A stretch of DNA of 64,000 nt from Pseudomonas paraeruginosa PA7 (GCF_000017205.1 NC_009656.1:4282001-4346000), one strand, 5' to 3'; positions 51,677-61,380 are shown, numbered from the stretch's first letter. Notes: generated from the sequence alone by a model not told the origin. Numbers and translations are program-made.

Positions 51677-52987
51677 TTAGACCGCTTCGCGGCCGCCCAC
51701 CGGAATATCGCTGGCGGGCGACGAGGCGTTGCCCTCGCCGGCCAGTTCGCGCTGCAAGGTGCCTTCGTCGAGCTGCTTGCACCACTTGGAAACCACTACC
51801 GTGGCCACGCCGTTGCCGACCAGGTTGGTCAGCGCGCGGGCCTCGGACATGAAGCGGTCGATGCCGAGGATCAGCGCCAGGCCGGCGACCGGCAGGTGGC
51901 CGACGGCGGAGAGGGTCGCGGCGAGCACGATGAAGCCGCTGCCGGTGACGCCGGCGGCCCCCTTGGAAGCGATCAGCAGCACCAGCAGCAGGGTGATCTG
52001 GTGGGTGATGTCCATCGGCGTGTCGGTGGCCTGGGCGATGAACACCGCGGCCATGGTCAGGTAGATCGAAGTGCCGTCGAGGTTGAAGGAGTAGCCGGTG
52101 GGAATCACCAGGCCGACCACCGACTTGTTGCAGCCGAGCTTCTCCATCTTGTCGATCATCCGCGGCAGGGCCGACTCGGAGGACGAGGTGCCGAGCACGA
52201 TCAGCAGCTCCTCGCGGATGTACCTGATGAAGCGCAGGATGCTGAAGCCATGGGCGCGGGCGATGCCGCCGAGGACGATGAGCACGAACAGCAGGCAGGT
52301 GATGTAGAAGCACAGCATCAGTTGGCCGAGCTGCACCAGCGAGCCCACGCCATAGGCGCCGATGGTGAAGGCCATGGCGCCGAACGCGCCGATCGGGGCG
52401 ACCTTCATGATCACGTTGATGATGTTGAACATCACGTGGGAGACGCGCTCGATGAACTCGAACACCGGCTTGCCGTAGCTACCCAGGCGATGCAGGGCAT
52501 AGCCGAAGAGCACGGAGAAGAACAGGACCTGGAGGATGTCGCCGTTGGCGAACGCGCCGACCACGGTGCCGGGGATGACGTTCATCAGGAAATCGACGGT
52601 GCTCTGCTTCTCGCCAGCGGCGGCGTAGGCGGCGATCTTGCTGGTGTCGAGAGTGTTCGGATCGACGTGCATGCCGGCGCCCGGCTGGACCAGGTTGACC
52701 ACCACCAGGCCGATGATCAGGGCCACGGTGGAGACGATCTCGAAGTACAGCAGGGCCATGCCGCCGGTCTTGCCGACCGACTTCATGCTCTGCATGCCGG
52801 CGATGCCGGTGACCACGGTGCAGAAGATGATCGGCGCGATGGCCATCTTGATCAGTTTGACGAAACCGTCGCCGAACGGCTTCATCGCCACCGCGGTCTC
52901 GGGATACCAGTGGCCTAGCGCGATACCGATGGCGATGGCGACCAGAACCTGCACGTACAGGCTCTTGTAGAAGGGTTGTTTGGTCAT
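51677..52987 (-). CDS. dctA: DctA, C4-dicarboxylate/H+ symporter
   Basis: Inner membrane carrier for succinate, fumarate and malate. The 436-residue protein of the DAACS family has [21 protein letters not shown] at the N-terminus, [13 protein letters not shown] (the Ser-rich re-entrant loop), [26 protein letters not shown], and the C-terminal helix [18 protein letters not shown]. The ATG at 52987 begins the conserved part. A sigma-54 promoter lies upstream, in keeping with DctB/DctD control. Confidence 0.95.
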   Translation of the reverse strand: MTKQPFYKSLYVQVLVAIAIGIALGHWYPETAVAMKPFGDGFVKLIKMAIAPIIFCTVVTGIAGMQSMKSVGKTGGMALLYFEIVSTVALIIGLVVVNLVQPGAGMHVDPNTLDTSKIAAYAAAGEKQSTVDFLMNVIPGTVVGAFANGDILQVLFFSVLFGYALHRLGSYGKPVFEFIERVSHVMFNIINVIMKVAPIGAFGAMAFTIGAYGVGSLVQLGQLMLCFYITCLLFVLIVLGGIARAHGFSILRFIRYIREELLIVLGTSSSESALPRMIDKMEKLGCNKSVVGLVIPTGYSFNLDGTSIYLTMAAVFIAQATDTPMDITHQITLLLVLLIASKGAAGVTGSGFIVLAATLSAVGHLPVAGLALILGIDRFMSEARALTNLVGNGVATVVVSKWCKQLDEGTLQRELAGEGNASSPASDIPVGGREAV

Positions 52988-53109
52988 GGGCAGAGTCCTC
53001 GCGGGGAGCGCCTCGCCAGTTCCCTGGATCGCGCCCACCGGTAGCGTTACCCCCCTTGCCGGGGAGATTTTTTGTCGTGATCCGCCGCGGCGGAACCTTG
53101 CCCAGGCAT

Positions 53110-53125
53110 TGCAGAGGCTGTGCCA
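53110..53125 (-). promoter_or_regulatory. Sigma-54 promoter of dctA
   Basis: Read on the minus strand, TGGCACAGCCTCTGCA has the -24 GG and -12 GC elements separated by exactly ten bases, about 120 bases from the dctA start. It fits the known RpoN/DctD dependence of dctA. AT-rich DNA upstream (53130-53190) may hold activator sites. Confidence 0.8.
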
Positions 53126-53321
53126 GAAACCTTGATCAGATAATAAAATCTTTATAAATCAATAAGTTGATATAAAAATGAAAATGCATAGCGCACTAAG
53201 CGTGGCGGATTACCGCCCGCCGGACTGGTTGCGCCGTCCACGCCTGGCGGGACTCCGCCACTCCCTTGTCCTCGTCCGGGCCGCGCCCTACCATCGCCGT
53301 TCCAACAACAAGGACGCCGCC

Positions 53322-54323
53322 ATGCGTGAGCGCACCATCGCCAGCCACTTCGTCCGTGCCGCCCTGCGCGGGGCCACGCGCCAGGGCCTGGACGGCCCCG
53401 CCCTGCTGCGCCGGGCCGGCATCCAGCCGGCACTGCTGGACGAACCGCGGGCGCGTATCGCGCCGGAGCAGTTCACCCGCCTGATGCAGTTGCTCTGGGA
53501 AGCGCTGGACGACGAATACATGGGCTTCGGCGAGGTACGCAGCAAGCGCGGCACCTTCGCCATGATGTGCCACACCCTGATCCACTGCCGGACCCTGGAA
53601 AAGGCCCTGCAGCGCGGCGAGCTGTTCTACGGGCTGTTTCCCCAGGCGCCGCTGGTCCACCTGCGGCGCGATGGCGAGCAGGTGCGCCTGAGCCTCGAGG
53701 AAAGCCACCTGGCGGACCCGGACCACTTCCTCGCCGAAAGCCTGCTGGTGATCTGGCACCGCCTCGCCAGCTGGCTGATCGGCCAGCGCATCCGCCTGGA
53801 GGAGGCCACCTTCAGCTACCCGGCGCCAGAGCACCAGGCCGAGTACGACCTGCTGTTCCCCTGCCCCCGGCGGTTTTCCGCCGGCTACACCAGTCTGCTG
53901 TTCTCCGCCCGCTACCTGGGCATGCCGCTGCTGCAGGACGAACGTACCCTCAAGCAGTTCCTCCAGCACTCGCCCGCCGACCTGCTGGCCCGTCCGGACG
54001 GCGGCGACAGCCTGACCAGCCAGATCCGCCGCCTGCTCGGCCGCGACTGCCGGCGCTGGCCGGATCTCGACCAGGTCGCCCGCCAGTTGCACATGAGCTC
54101 GCAGACCCTGCGCCGCCACCTGCGCGAGGAAGGCGGCAGCTTCCAGCAACTCAAGGATCACCTGCGCCGCGACCTGGCGATCTACCACCTGGGTCGCGAC
54201 GAGCTGTCGATCCAGGATATCGCCGAACAGCTCGGCTTTTCCGAGCCCTCGGCCTTCCACCGGGCGTTCAAGAAGTGGACCGGCCTCACCCCCGGCGCGT
54301 ACCGTCTCCAGGCCGAGGCCTGA
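53322..54323 (+). CDS. AraC-family regulator with an arabinose-binding-like N-terminal domain
   Basis: The 333-residue regulator has an OruR/ArgR-like N-terminal domain (residues 1-~200, AIL-type MRERTIASHFVRAALRG...ARIAPEQFTRLMQLLWEAL) and a C-terminal double HTH (LDQVARQLHMSSQTLRRHLREEG; IAEQLGFSEPSAFHRAFKKWTGLTPGAYR). AAGGACG precedes the ATG at 53322. It is convergent with the GGDEF-EAL gene, three bases apart. Its target is unknown. Confidence 0.87.
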   Translation: MRERTIASHFVRAALRGATRQGLDGPALLRRAGIQPALLDEPRARIAPEQFTRLMQLLWEALDDEYMGFGEVRSKRGTFAMMCHTLIHCRTLEKALQRGELFYGLFPQAPLVHLRRDGEQVRLSLEESHLADPDHFLAESLLVIWHRLASWLIGQRIRLEEATFSYPAPEHQAEYDLLFPCPRRFSAGYTSLLFSARYLGMPLLQDERTLKQFLQHSPADLLARPDGGDSLTSQIRRLLGRDCRRWPDLDQVARQLHMSSQTLRRHLREEGGSFQQLKDHLRRDLAIYHLGRDELSIQDIAEQLGFSEPSAFHRAFKKWTGLTPGAYRLQAEA

Positions 54324-54326
54324 ACC

Positions 54327-57300
54327 TCAGCCCAGCCCCTGGCGGCGGGCGCCGCGCAACTGTTCGAGCACCGTGGCGAACGGCTGCGGCCGTCCCACCG
54401 CGTAGCCCTGGGCGTAGTCCACGCCGAGGCGTGCCAGGTGGTCGAGGATCTCCCGGCTCTCGACGAACTCCGCCACGGTCACCGCGCCCAGGCGCTGGGC
54501 GATCTGGTTGATGGAGTCGACGATGGCCTGGTCCACCGGGCTCTTGTCCAGGTTACGGACGAAGCTGCCATCGATCTTGATCGCATCGACGGCGAAGTTC
54601 TTCAGGTAATTGAACGAACTCAGGCCGGAGCCGAAGTCGTCCAGCGCCACCTTGCAACCGAGGTCGCGCAGCTTGTCGACGATTCGCGAGGCCACCGACA
54701 GCTGGTTCATCAGCGCCGTCTCGGTCAGTTCGAAGTACAGCCGCTCCGGCCCCAGCGGCGAGTGTTCGATGCGGTCCAGCAGGTAGGGCAGGAACAGCGG
54801 GTCGTTGAGCGAATTGCCGGACAGGTTGATGCCGATGGTCAGGCCATCGATGGCGGCGATCCGCGGCCCGAAGTTGATCAGCGCCTCATTGATCACCCAG
54901 CGGTCGATGCTGGCCATCAGGTTGAAGCGTTCTGCGGCGGGAATGAAGGCGCCCGGCGGGGTCATCTGGCCATCCGGATCGTACAGCCGCAGCAGCAGTT
55001 CGTAATGCCGGCCGCCATCGCGGCGCGCGACGACCGGCACGATTTCCTGCGCCTGCAGCTGGAAACGGTCGTTCTCCAGGGCTTCGCGCAGGCCGCTGGC
55101 GAGCAGGATGTCGCGGTGCTGGCGCTCCACCTCCTCGTGGCCGAACTGGTACACCGAGACCCGGTTGCGCCCGGCGTGCTTGGCCGCGTAGCAGGCCACG
55201 TCGGCCTGGCTCATCAGTTCGCTGGTGCTGCGCGAGGTGGCGGTGAGCGCGGTGATGCCGATGCTCGCGCCCACGTCGTAGACCCGCCCCTCCCAGGGGA
55301 AGCGCACCGAGCAGATCTGCTCGATCAGCTTGCTCGCCACTTCCTCGGCCACCGCCAGATCGCAGTCGAACAGCAGCAGGCCGAACTCGTCGCCGCCCAG
55401 GCGCGCCAGGGTGTCGGAGGCCCGGGTACGGTCGGCGAGGATCCGGCTCAGCTCGCGCAGCAGCATGTCGCCGGCGGCGTGTCCGGCGGAGTCGTTGACC
55501 ACCTTGAAGCGGTCCAGGTCGATGAAGCACAGCGCATGCTGGCTCGCCCGCTCCTGCGCATTGGCCAGCGCGCGCCGCAGTTCCTCCTCGAACTTGGTGC
55601 GGTTGAACAGCCCGGTGAGGGCATCGTGGGAAGCGTGATAGCTCAGCTCGCGCTGCATCGCCCGGGCCTTGGTGACGTTCTGGAACACCAGCACGGTGCC
55701 GATGATCTCGCCGTCACGGGTGCGCACCGGCGCCGCGCAATTCTGGATGTCGTGCTGCTCGCCCTTGCGGCTGATCAGCGTGGCGCCATCCTCCAGGTAG
55801 AACACCCGGGTGTTCTGCAGGCAGCGTCGCACCGGGCTGTCGAGGGTATCGCCGGTGTCGCTGTCGAGCACGTTGAAGACCAGTTCGTGCGGCGCGCCGA
55901 GTGCATCCTGCAGGGTCCAGCCGGTCATCGCCTCGGCCACCGGGTTCATGAAGGTCACCCGGCCGCCGGCATCGGTGGTCAGCACGGCGTCGCCGATCGA
56001 ATAGAGGGTGACCTGCAGGCGTTCCTTTTCCTCGTACAGGGTTTCCGCCAAGGTGCGGATCTCAGTGATGTCGCTGTTGATGCCGATCATCCGCACCGGC
56101 CGGCTGTCCTCGTCGCGGGTCAGCGTGGCGATCGCCCGCAGGTGGCGGACCTGCCGGTCCGGACGGACGATACGGAACTCGCAGTCGAACTTCTGCAGCC
56201 CGCTGAGGGCGCGATCCAGCTCGTGCAGCACACGCTCGTGGTCGTCCGGATGGAGGGCCGCCTGCCACTGCTCCACCGTGGTCTCGCCCGGCCCGCTGCG
56301 GATGCCGTAGAGATCGAACATGCGGAAGTCCCAGTGCAGGCGGTTGTGCCGCAGGTCCCATTCCCAGATGCCGATCTGGCCGGCATCGGTGGCCAGCTTG
56401 ACCCGCTCGGCCAGGCGCTCGCGCTCCAGCTCGGCGCGCTTGCGGCTGTCGATGTCCTCGACCTGGGTCACGAAGTACTGGGCGATGCCTTCCTCGTCGC
56501 GCACCAGCGACACGCTGATACGCGCCCAGAAGGTCTCGCCGTCCTGGCGCAGGTAGCGCTTTTCCATCTGGTAGGAATTGATCCGGCCGGCCAGCAGGTC
56601 GCGGACCAGGTCGAGGTCCAGCTCCAGGTCGGCGGCATAGGTGATCGCCTGGAACGTCAGCTCGCCCACGCGCTCGGCGGGATAGCCGAGCATCCGGCAC
56701 AGCGCCTCGTTGACCTTGAACAGCCGGCCGTCCAGCGCCACCAGGGCCGTGCCGATCGCCGAGAACTCCATGGCCCCGCGGAATTGCGCCTCGCCGATGG
56801 CCACCTGATGCTGCTCGCGCCGGCTGCGCTCCATGATCACCGAGACCAGGAAGGCCGGGATCAGGGTCAGGGCCATCGGCAGGTACAGCAGCGGTTCGCC
56901 GAAGCGCTGCTGGGACGATTCGGGAGCGAACACACCCATGGCGATCAGTACGGCGATGAAGCAGGTGTTAAGGCAACCGATCAGCGCGGTGCCGAACACG
57001 CTGGTGCTGGCCGCCGCCACCAGCAGCGGCAGCAGCACATAGATGAAGGAGTACGGCAGCCGGGTCAGGGCCACGAAGCTGATGAACAGGGTCGCCAGCA
57101 AGAGCATCGCGTTGTCCACCCCGGCGCGCCCGGAGAGCCCGTGGCGCCATGTCGCCAGGCTGCTGGCCAGGCACAGCGGGAGCAGCGCGAGCATGCCCAT
57201 CGCATCGCCGACATACCAGCGCGCCCACATCTGCGGGAAGCTTCCCAGGCCGAACAGGCTGACCAGCGCCGCCCCCACCGAGGCGCCGAGCAACGGCGGT

Positions 57301-57686
57301 ACCAGCGCGCCGGCCCAGAGCACGCGCACCGCCGAAAGCAGGTTGAAATCGAAGTCCTCGCGCACCCGGTTCATCCGCAACAGCATCGCGGCGAAGGTCG
57401 CCTCGCTCAGGTTGGCCGGAAGGAAGGCCGCGCTCATCCACAGGCTATCGCCATACAGGCGGTTCGCCGCGAGGTTGGCCAGGGCGGTGCAGAACAGGAT
57501 CATCGGCCATTGGCGCAACGGCGCGCGCAGCAGGGCCGCGGCGAGGATCGCGTTGGGCAGCCAGATCGCCGCGATGGTGGCGGGCTGGCGCGACAGGTAG
57601 ATGCAGGCCAGGGCGGCGAGAAAGAATAGCGCGCCGGTCCGCATACCCGGCCAGAATCCGTTATTCCCGATTTTGCCACTGAACAT
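54327..57686 (-). CDS. Membrane GGDEF-EAL protein with MASE1 and PAS domains (YegE-like)
   Basis: The 1119-residue c-di-GMP turnover protein has an N-terminal MASE1 membrane domain (~1-300), PAS/PAC domains (~310-700, including FRGAMEFSAIGTALVALDG), a GGDEF domain with intact RLGGDEFGLLL, and an EAL domain. The EAL signature is changed to ELL (YELLLRLYDPDG), and the later GVE motif is AEFVE, although TETAL, DDFGSGLSS and KIDGSFVRN remain. Diguanylate cyclase activity is likely; phosphodiesterase activity is uncertain. It resembles E. coli YegE. Located next to phoQ but on its own. Confidence 0.92.
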   Translation of the reverse strand: MFSGKIGNNGFWPGMRTGALFFLAALACIYLSRQPATIAAIWLPNAILAAALLRAPLRQWPMILFCTALANLAANRLYGDSLWMSAAFLPANLSEATFAAMLLRMNRVREDFDFNLLSAVRVLWAGALVPPLLGASVGAALVSLFGLGSFPQMWARWYVGDAMGMLALLPLCLASSLATWRHGLSGRAGVDNAMLLLATLFISFVALTRLPYSFIYVLLPLLVAAASTSVFGTALIGCLNTCFIAVLIAMGVFAPESSQQRFGEPLLYLPMALTLIPAFLVSVIMERSRREQHQVAIGEAQFRGAMEFSAIGTALVALDGRLFKVNEALCRMLGYPAERVGELTFQAITYAADLELDLDLVRDLLAGRINSYQMEKRYLRQDGETFWARISVSLVRDEEGIAQYFVTQVEDIDSRKRAELERERLAERVKLATDAGQIGIWEWDLRHNRLHWDFRMFDLYGIRSGPGETTVEQWQAALHPDDHERVLHELDRALSGLQKFDCEFRIVRPDRQVRHLRAIATLTRDEDSRPVRMIGINSDITEIRTLAETLYEEKERLQVTLYSIGDAVLTTDAGGRVTFMNPVAEAMTGWTLQDALGAPHELVFNVLDSDTGDTLDSPVRRCLQNTRVFYLEDGATLISRKGEQHDIQNCAAPVRTRDGEIIGTVLVFQNVTKARAMQRELSYHASHDALTGLFNRTKFEEELRRALANAQERASQHALCFIDLDRFKVVNDSAGHAAGDMLLRELSRILADRTRASDTLARLGGDEFGLLLFDCDLAVAEEVASKLIEQICSVRFPWEGRVYDVGASIGITALTATSRSTSELMSQADVACYAAKHAGRNRVSVYQFGHEEVERQHRDILLASGLREALENDRFQLQAQEIVPVVARRDGGRHYELLLRLYDPDGQMTPPGAFIPAAERFNLMASIDRWVINEALINFGPRIAAIDGLTIGINLSGNSLNDPLFLPYLLDRIEHSPLGPERLYFELTETALMNQLSVASRIVDKLRDLGCKVALDDFGSGLSSFNYLKNFAVDAIKIDGSFVRNLDKSPVDQAIVDSINQIAQRLGAVTVAEFVESREILDHLARLGVDYAQGYAVGRPQPFATVLEQLRGARRQGLG

Positions 57687-57787
57687 CCGCTCGAATCCCC
57701 GGTACCTGCATCAAAGGAGCTGCGCCCGCCGAACAGACTTCAGCGTAGCGCGGAAAAACCTCAGACGTAGGTAACGGCAGCCAGGTC

Positions 57788-59134
57788 TCAGACTGTAGCG
57801 AAACGGATGCGGAAGCAGGCGCCGCCCAGTCCGGAATCGTCCAGGCTCAGTTCGCCGTCGTAGCTTTCGATGATGTCCAGGGCCACCGCCAGGCCGATGC
57901 CCTGCCCCGGATGCTGGGTGTCGGCGCGCTCGCCGCGCTGGATGATCCGCGCGCGTTGCTCGGCGGGGACTCCGGGACCGTCATCCTCCACCCACAGCTC
58001 CGAGTAGCCCGGCCCCAGCCGCGCGCCCACGCGGACCTTGCCCAGGCACAGGCGATAGGCGTTCTCCAGCAGGTTGCCGAGCAGCTCCAGCAGGGCGCCG
58101 CGCTCCACCGGCACGCTGAAGGTGGGCGAGAAGTCGCGTTGCAGGTCGACGCGCTTGTCGCGGTAGACCTTGTCCAGCGCGTCGCACAGCGTCGCCACCA
58201 GCGGCGCCAGTTGTTCGCGATGGCGCACCAGGCCGCTCTTGCGCAGACTGGCGCGCTGCAACTGATAGCCGATCTGCTGGCTCATGCGCTCGATCTGGCC
58301 CTGCAGCACCCGCACCTGCTCGCGGTTGCCGGGCTGTTCGGCGAGCTGGTCGCCGACTCCCTGCAGCACCGCCAGCGGTGTCTTCAGGCTGTGCGCCAGG
58401 TCGCCTAGGGAGTGCCGGTAGCGCTCGCGCTGCTTGTGCTCGCTGCGCAGCAGCCGGTTCAGCGAATGGGTCAGGCGCAGCAGCTCGCGGGGGTGCTCCT
58501 CGCTGAGGCTCTGGCGCTCGCCGGATTCGATCTGGTCCAGCTCGGAGCTCAGCCCGCGCATCGCCCGGAAGCCCCAGGTCAGGCCCAGCCAGAGCAGGCC
58601 GAGCAGTACCAGCAGGGCACCACCGAGCCACAGGTAGAGCTGTTCGCGGAAGCCCTTGAGCAGACTCTCGAACTCGCTGACCGACTGCATGGTGACGATG
58701 CTGTAGGCAGCCTGCTTGCCGCGCAGCAGGTCGATCTCGACGTCGAACACGAAGAACTCCTCGCCCTTCGCGTCGCGGGTGGTGTGGAATTCGTTGCCGC
58801 GCCCGTCGTAGCGCGGCGTGTAGTGGATCGACTCGTCGGCCGCCGAGGTCGAACTCCAGAGCAGCTGGCCATTCTGGTCGTAGATGTAGCCGAGGACCTT
58901 GGCCTCCGGCAGGTTGAATTCCTCCACCGGCAAGTGCTCGGGCATCACCAGGCGGCCATGCTCGACCCGCGCCGCCGACACCAGGGTCGCCACGTCGGCG
59001 GCCAGGCGCTGCTCGATGGTGTTCTCCAGGGCGATGCCGAAGGCCCGCTGCAAGGCCGGCAGCAGCGCCAGCATGAACAGCACCGCCAGGGTGGCGGCGC
59101 CGAGCATCAAGCGGACACGGAGCGAGCGGATCAC
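57788..59134 (-). CDS. phoQ: PhoQ, Mg2+/cationic-peptide-sensing histidine kinase
   Basis: Inner membrane sensor of 448 residues with two membrane segments flanking an acidic periplasmic domain (~30-165), then HAMP, HisKA (H-box DLAHSLKTPLAVLQ) and HATPase (LLENAYRLC, DDGPGVP, GQGIGLAVA). It phosphorylates PhoP under low Mg2+. The start is a GTG at 59134, overlapping the phoP stop as GTGA. The third gene of the oprH-phoP-phoQ operon. Confidence 0.95.
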   Translation of the reverse strand: MIRSLRVRLMLGAATLAVLFMLALLPALQRAFGIALENTIEQRLAADVATLVSAARVEHGRLVMPEHLPVEEFNLPEAKVLGYIYDQNGQLLWSSTSAADESIHYTPRYDGRGNEFHTTRDAKGEEFFVFDVEIDLLRGKQAAYSIVTMQSVSEFESLLKGFREQLYLWLGGALLVLLGLLWLGLTWGFRAMRGLSSELDQIESGERQSLSEEHPRELLRLTHSLNRLLRSEHKQRERYRHSLGDLAHSLKTPLAVLQGVGDQLAEQPGNREQVRVLQGQIERMSQQIGYQLQRASLRKSGLVRHREQLAPLVATLCDALDKVYRDKRVDLQRDFSPTFSVPVERGALLELLGNLLENAYRLCLGKVRVGARLGPGYSELWVEDDGPGVPAEQRARIIQRGERADTQHPGQGIGLAVALDIIESYDGELSLDDSGLGGACFRIRFATV

Positions 59135-59808
59135 CGGCAGCGCTCGGTGAACAGGTAGCCCTGGCCGCGCACCGTGTCGATCGGCTTGAAGCCGCCGCAG
59201 GCCTCGAGCTTGCGCCGCAGGCGGCCGACCAGCACCTCGATGACGTTGGCGTCGCGCTCCTCGTCATCGGGATAGAGCTGCTCCATCAGGCGCTCCTTGG
59301 CCACCACCTGCTGGTGATGACGCATGAGGTATTCGAGGATGCGGTATTCGTAGGCGGTCAGCGCCACCGGTTGCTCCTCGACCAGCGCCTGCTTGCGGTT
59401 CAGGTCGAGCAGCAGCGGGCCGGCCTCGATGGTCGACTGGACGAACCCCGAGGAGCGTCGCAGCAGCGCGTTCAGACGTGCCTCCAGCTCCTCGAACTGG
59501 AACGGCTTGACCACGTAGTCGTCGGCCCCGGCGGCCAGACCCTCGACCTTGTCCTGCCAGTTGCCGCGGGCGGTGAGGATCAGGATCGGGAAGGCCTTGC
59601 CCTGCGAGCGCAGCTCGCGGATCAGGTCGAGGCCGCTCATGCCCGGCAGGCCGAGGTCGACCACCGCCAGGTCGTGGTGGTACTCGCTGACCCGGTAGAG
59701 GGCTTCCTCGGCGTCCGGGACGGCGTCCACCACATGCCCCTGTTCACCCAGGCGGGTATAGAGGTGGTGGCGCAGCAGCGCCTCGTCTTCCACGACCAGC
59801 AGTTTCAT
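59131..59808 (-). CDS. phoP: PhoP, OmpR-type response regulator
   Basis: The 225-residue response regulator has a receiver domain (VVEDEALLRHHLY, phospho-Asp in LAVVDLGLPGMSG, Lys in DYVVKPFQ) and a winged-helix domain with LTAYEYRILEYLMRH and RDANVIEVLVGRLRRKLE. GGAGGAACC precedes the ATG at 59808. It activates oprH-phoP-phoQ and lipid A modification genes under low Mg2+. Confidence 0.96.
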   Translation of the reverse strand: MKLLVVEDEALLRHHLYTRLGEQGHVVDAVPDAEEALYRVSEYHHDLAVVDLGLPGMSGLDLIRELRSQGKAFPILILTARGNWQDKVEGLAAGADDYVVKPFQFEELEARLNALLRRSSGFVQSTIEAGPLLLDLNRKQALVEEQPVALTAYEYRILEYLMRHHQQVVAKERLMEQLYPDDEERDANVIEVLVGRLRRKLEACGGFKPIDTVRGQGYLFTERCR

Positions 59809-59825
59809 GAGGTTCCTCCGGATGA

Positions 59826-59854
59826 GATGCGGCCGGACCTTGCGGCCCGGCCAT
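59826..59854 (-). other. Hairpin between oprH and phoP
   Basis: GGCCGG (59831-59836) and CCGGCC (59847-59852) form the core of a stem flanked by GATG/CATC-like bases in the 79-base gap. Without a T-run it may be a partial terminator or a stabilising 3' structure that keeps OprH expression higher than PhoPQ. Confidence 0.55.
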
Positions 59855-59887
59855 CCAAGCATGCCCTCGCGGGCGCTGCGCGGTCAC

Positions 59888-60490
59888 TTAGAACTTGTAG
59901 TTGGCGCCCAGGTAGAACTGCGAGCTGCTGTGCAGGTCGAGGGAACCCAGCTTGTTGCCGCCATGCGGGGTCATCTCGGTGCTGGCGTTGGTGCGCAGGT
60001 AACGATAGCCGCCTTCGATCGACGCGCTCTTGCTCAGCTCCTGCAGGATACCGGCCTGCAGGCCCGCCGCGTAGCCGACGTCGCTGTCGCGCTTGAAGCC
60101 CTTGCCGTCCTGCTCCAGCTTGACCAGGCCGAGGGTGGCGCCGCCGAACAGCTTGGTGTTGTTGTCGCCGATCGGCAGGAAGGCGTCGTAGCTGCCGAGC
60201 AGGTTCTGCTGGCGCAGCTTGTTGCCGCTGTTGGTGTCGGAGATGTTCTCGTAGGTCGCGTAGTAGCGGCCCTGCTCGAACTGCTGGCCGGCGCGGATGC
60301 CCCAGGTGCCGGTGTTGTCGATCACCTTGTCGAGGTTCGGGCTGTTCAGGTTGCGGTTCAGCGACTTGGACTTCTGGATGTTGTTGCTGGTCTCGCCCCA
60401 GGTCAGGCCGACGAAGTTATCGGCGGCCTGGGCGCCAGCGGCCGAGCCCAGCAGGGCGGTAGCGATGAAGAGAGTCTTGAGTGCGTTCAT
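59888..60490 (-). CDS. oprH: OprH, outer membrane protein induced by low Mg2+
   Basis: The 200-residue product has a signal peptide (LKTLFIATALLGSAAGAQAA) and an 8-strand beta-barrel ending in the terminal Phe motif (SQFYLGANYKF). OprH binds LPS and stabilises the outer membrane in low Mg2+. Loop sequence such as DNTGTWGIRAGQQFEQG is typical. It is the first gene of the PhoP operon, preceded by four tandem half-sites (60551-60589). Confidence 0.97.
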   Translation of the reverse strand: MNALKTLFIATALLGSAAGAQAADNFVGLTWGETSNNIQKSKSLNRNLNSPNLDKVIDNTGTWGIRAGQQFEQGRYYATYENISDTNSGNKLRQQNLLGSYDAFLPIGDNNTKLFGGATLGLVKLEQDGKGFKRDSDVGYAAGLQAGILQELSKSASIEGGYRYLRTNASTEMTPHGGNKLGSLDLHSSSQFYLGANYKF

Positions 60491-60550
60491 GGTGTTTCTC
60501 CGTTCTGCGAGGGTCGTGTAGGTCACGGCTTGCAGAGTACGGTCAGGGTA

Positions 60551-60589
60551 CTGAACCGCCCCTGAACGCTTGCTGAACCCGCGCTGAAC
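60551..60589 (-). promoter_or_regulatory. Four tandem PhoP half-sites upstream of oprH
   Basis: On the minus strand GTTCAG occurs four times in phase (positions 60584-60589, 60573-60578, 60562-60567 and 60551-60556), each separated by five bases, an 11-base period. This gives two adjacent GTTCAG-N5-GTTCAG boxes or one extended site. A possible -10 (TACTCT on the minus strand, near 60534-60539) lies about 11 bases downstream. It matches the known PhoP regulation of oprH. Confidence 0.88.
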
Positions 60590-60712
60590 GACTCGCGTTT
60601 GCCGGCGAACGCTCTGTTTCCAGGCTGCCGCGCGCCGCGCTCGACGAGGTTTTTGCCCGTACTGCAAGTAGGGTCTAGGCTCTCTACAGTCGTCTGCACA
60701 GAGGCTGGGCGA

Positions 60713-60880
60713 ATGAACGAACAACCCGACCAGGGACGCGTCAAGGGCATGGAAGCCAGGCTCTTCCTGTTCCTCGTGATCTTCCTGTTCCCGCTGCTGT
60801 CCGTCGCACTGGTCGGCGGCTTCGGCTTCTGCGTCTGGATGTACCAGCTGCTGGCCGGCCCGCCCGGGCCGCCGGCCTGA
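60713..60880 (+). CDS. napE: NapE, small membrane protein of the periplasmic nitrate reductase operon
   Basis: The 55-residue protein has a hydrophilic N-terminus with GMEARLFLFLVIFLFPLLSV and one long hydrophobic segment, as in the NapE/TorE family. It is the first gene of the nap operon in this window, followed by napF after eight bases. The product probably helps the assembly or function of the nitrate reductase, with no defined activity. I see no Anr-type TTGAT-N4-ATCAA box upstream. Confidence 0.85.
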   Translation: MNEQPDQGRVKGMEARLFLFLVIFLFPLLSVALVGGFGFCVWMYQLLAGPPGPPA

Positions 60881-60888
60881 GGTCGAAC

Positions 60889-61380
60889 ATGCCCACTCGC
60901 CGAGAGCTGTTCGGTCGCCTCGGCGGGCGTCCGCCGACGCGCCGCCCGCCATGGACCGCCGCCGACTTCGCCGTACGCTGCACGGGCTGCGCCGCCTGCG
61001 TCGAGGCCTGCCCGGAAGCTGTGCTGCGGATCGGCGCCGGGCGACTCGCCGAACTCGACCTCTCCAGCGCTGGCTGCACGCTGTGCGGGGAATGCGCCAG
61101 CCGCTGCGAGGCCGGCCTGTTCGATGGCACCCGCCCGGCCTTCCCCTGGGTCGCCGCGATTGGCGAAGACTGCCTGGCACTGGCCGGGATCCACTGCCGC
61201 AGTTGCCAGGACGCCTGCGAACCCGCCGCGATCCGCTTCCGCCCGGCCCCCGGCGGCGTCGCCCTGGCCGAGCTGGACAGCCAGCGCTGCAACGGCTGCG
61301 GCGCCTGCCTGGCGCCCTGTCCGAGCCAGGCCATCCAACTGCGCGCGCTATCCACCAAGGAGTCTCCACGACATGCCTGA
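60889..61380 (+). CDS. napF: NapF, iron-sulfur ferredoxin-type protein of the nap operon
   Basis: The 163-residue ferredoxin-like protein has several 4Fe-4S Cys clusters: CTGCAACVEAC near residues 31-41, CTLCGECASRC, CRSCQDAC and CNGCGACLAPC. NapF assists the maturation of NapA in the cytoplasm. The stop overlaps napD by a few bases. The start ATG at 60889 follows GAGGTCGAAC. Confidence 0.92.
   Translation: MPTRRELFGRLGGRPPTRRPPWTAADFAVRCTGCAACVEACPEAVLRIGAGRLAELDLSSAGCTLCGECASRCEAGLFDGTRPAFPWVAAIGEDCLALAGIHCRSCQDACEPAAIRFRPAPGGVALAELDSQRCNGCGACLAPCPSQAIQLRALSTKESPRHA

Noticed and set aside
60600..60712. An Anr/FNR box in front of napE.
   Set aside because: No TTGAT-N4-ATCAA-like dyad is seen in the ~110 bases upstream.
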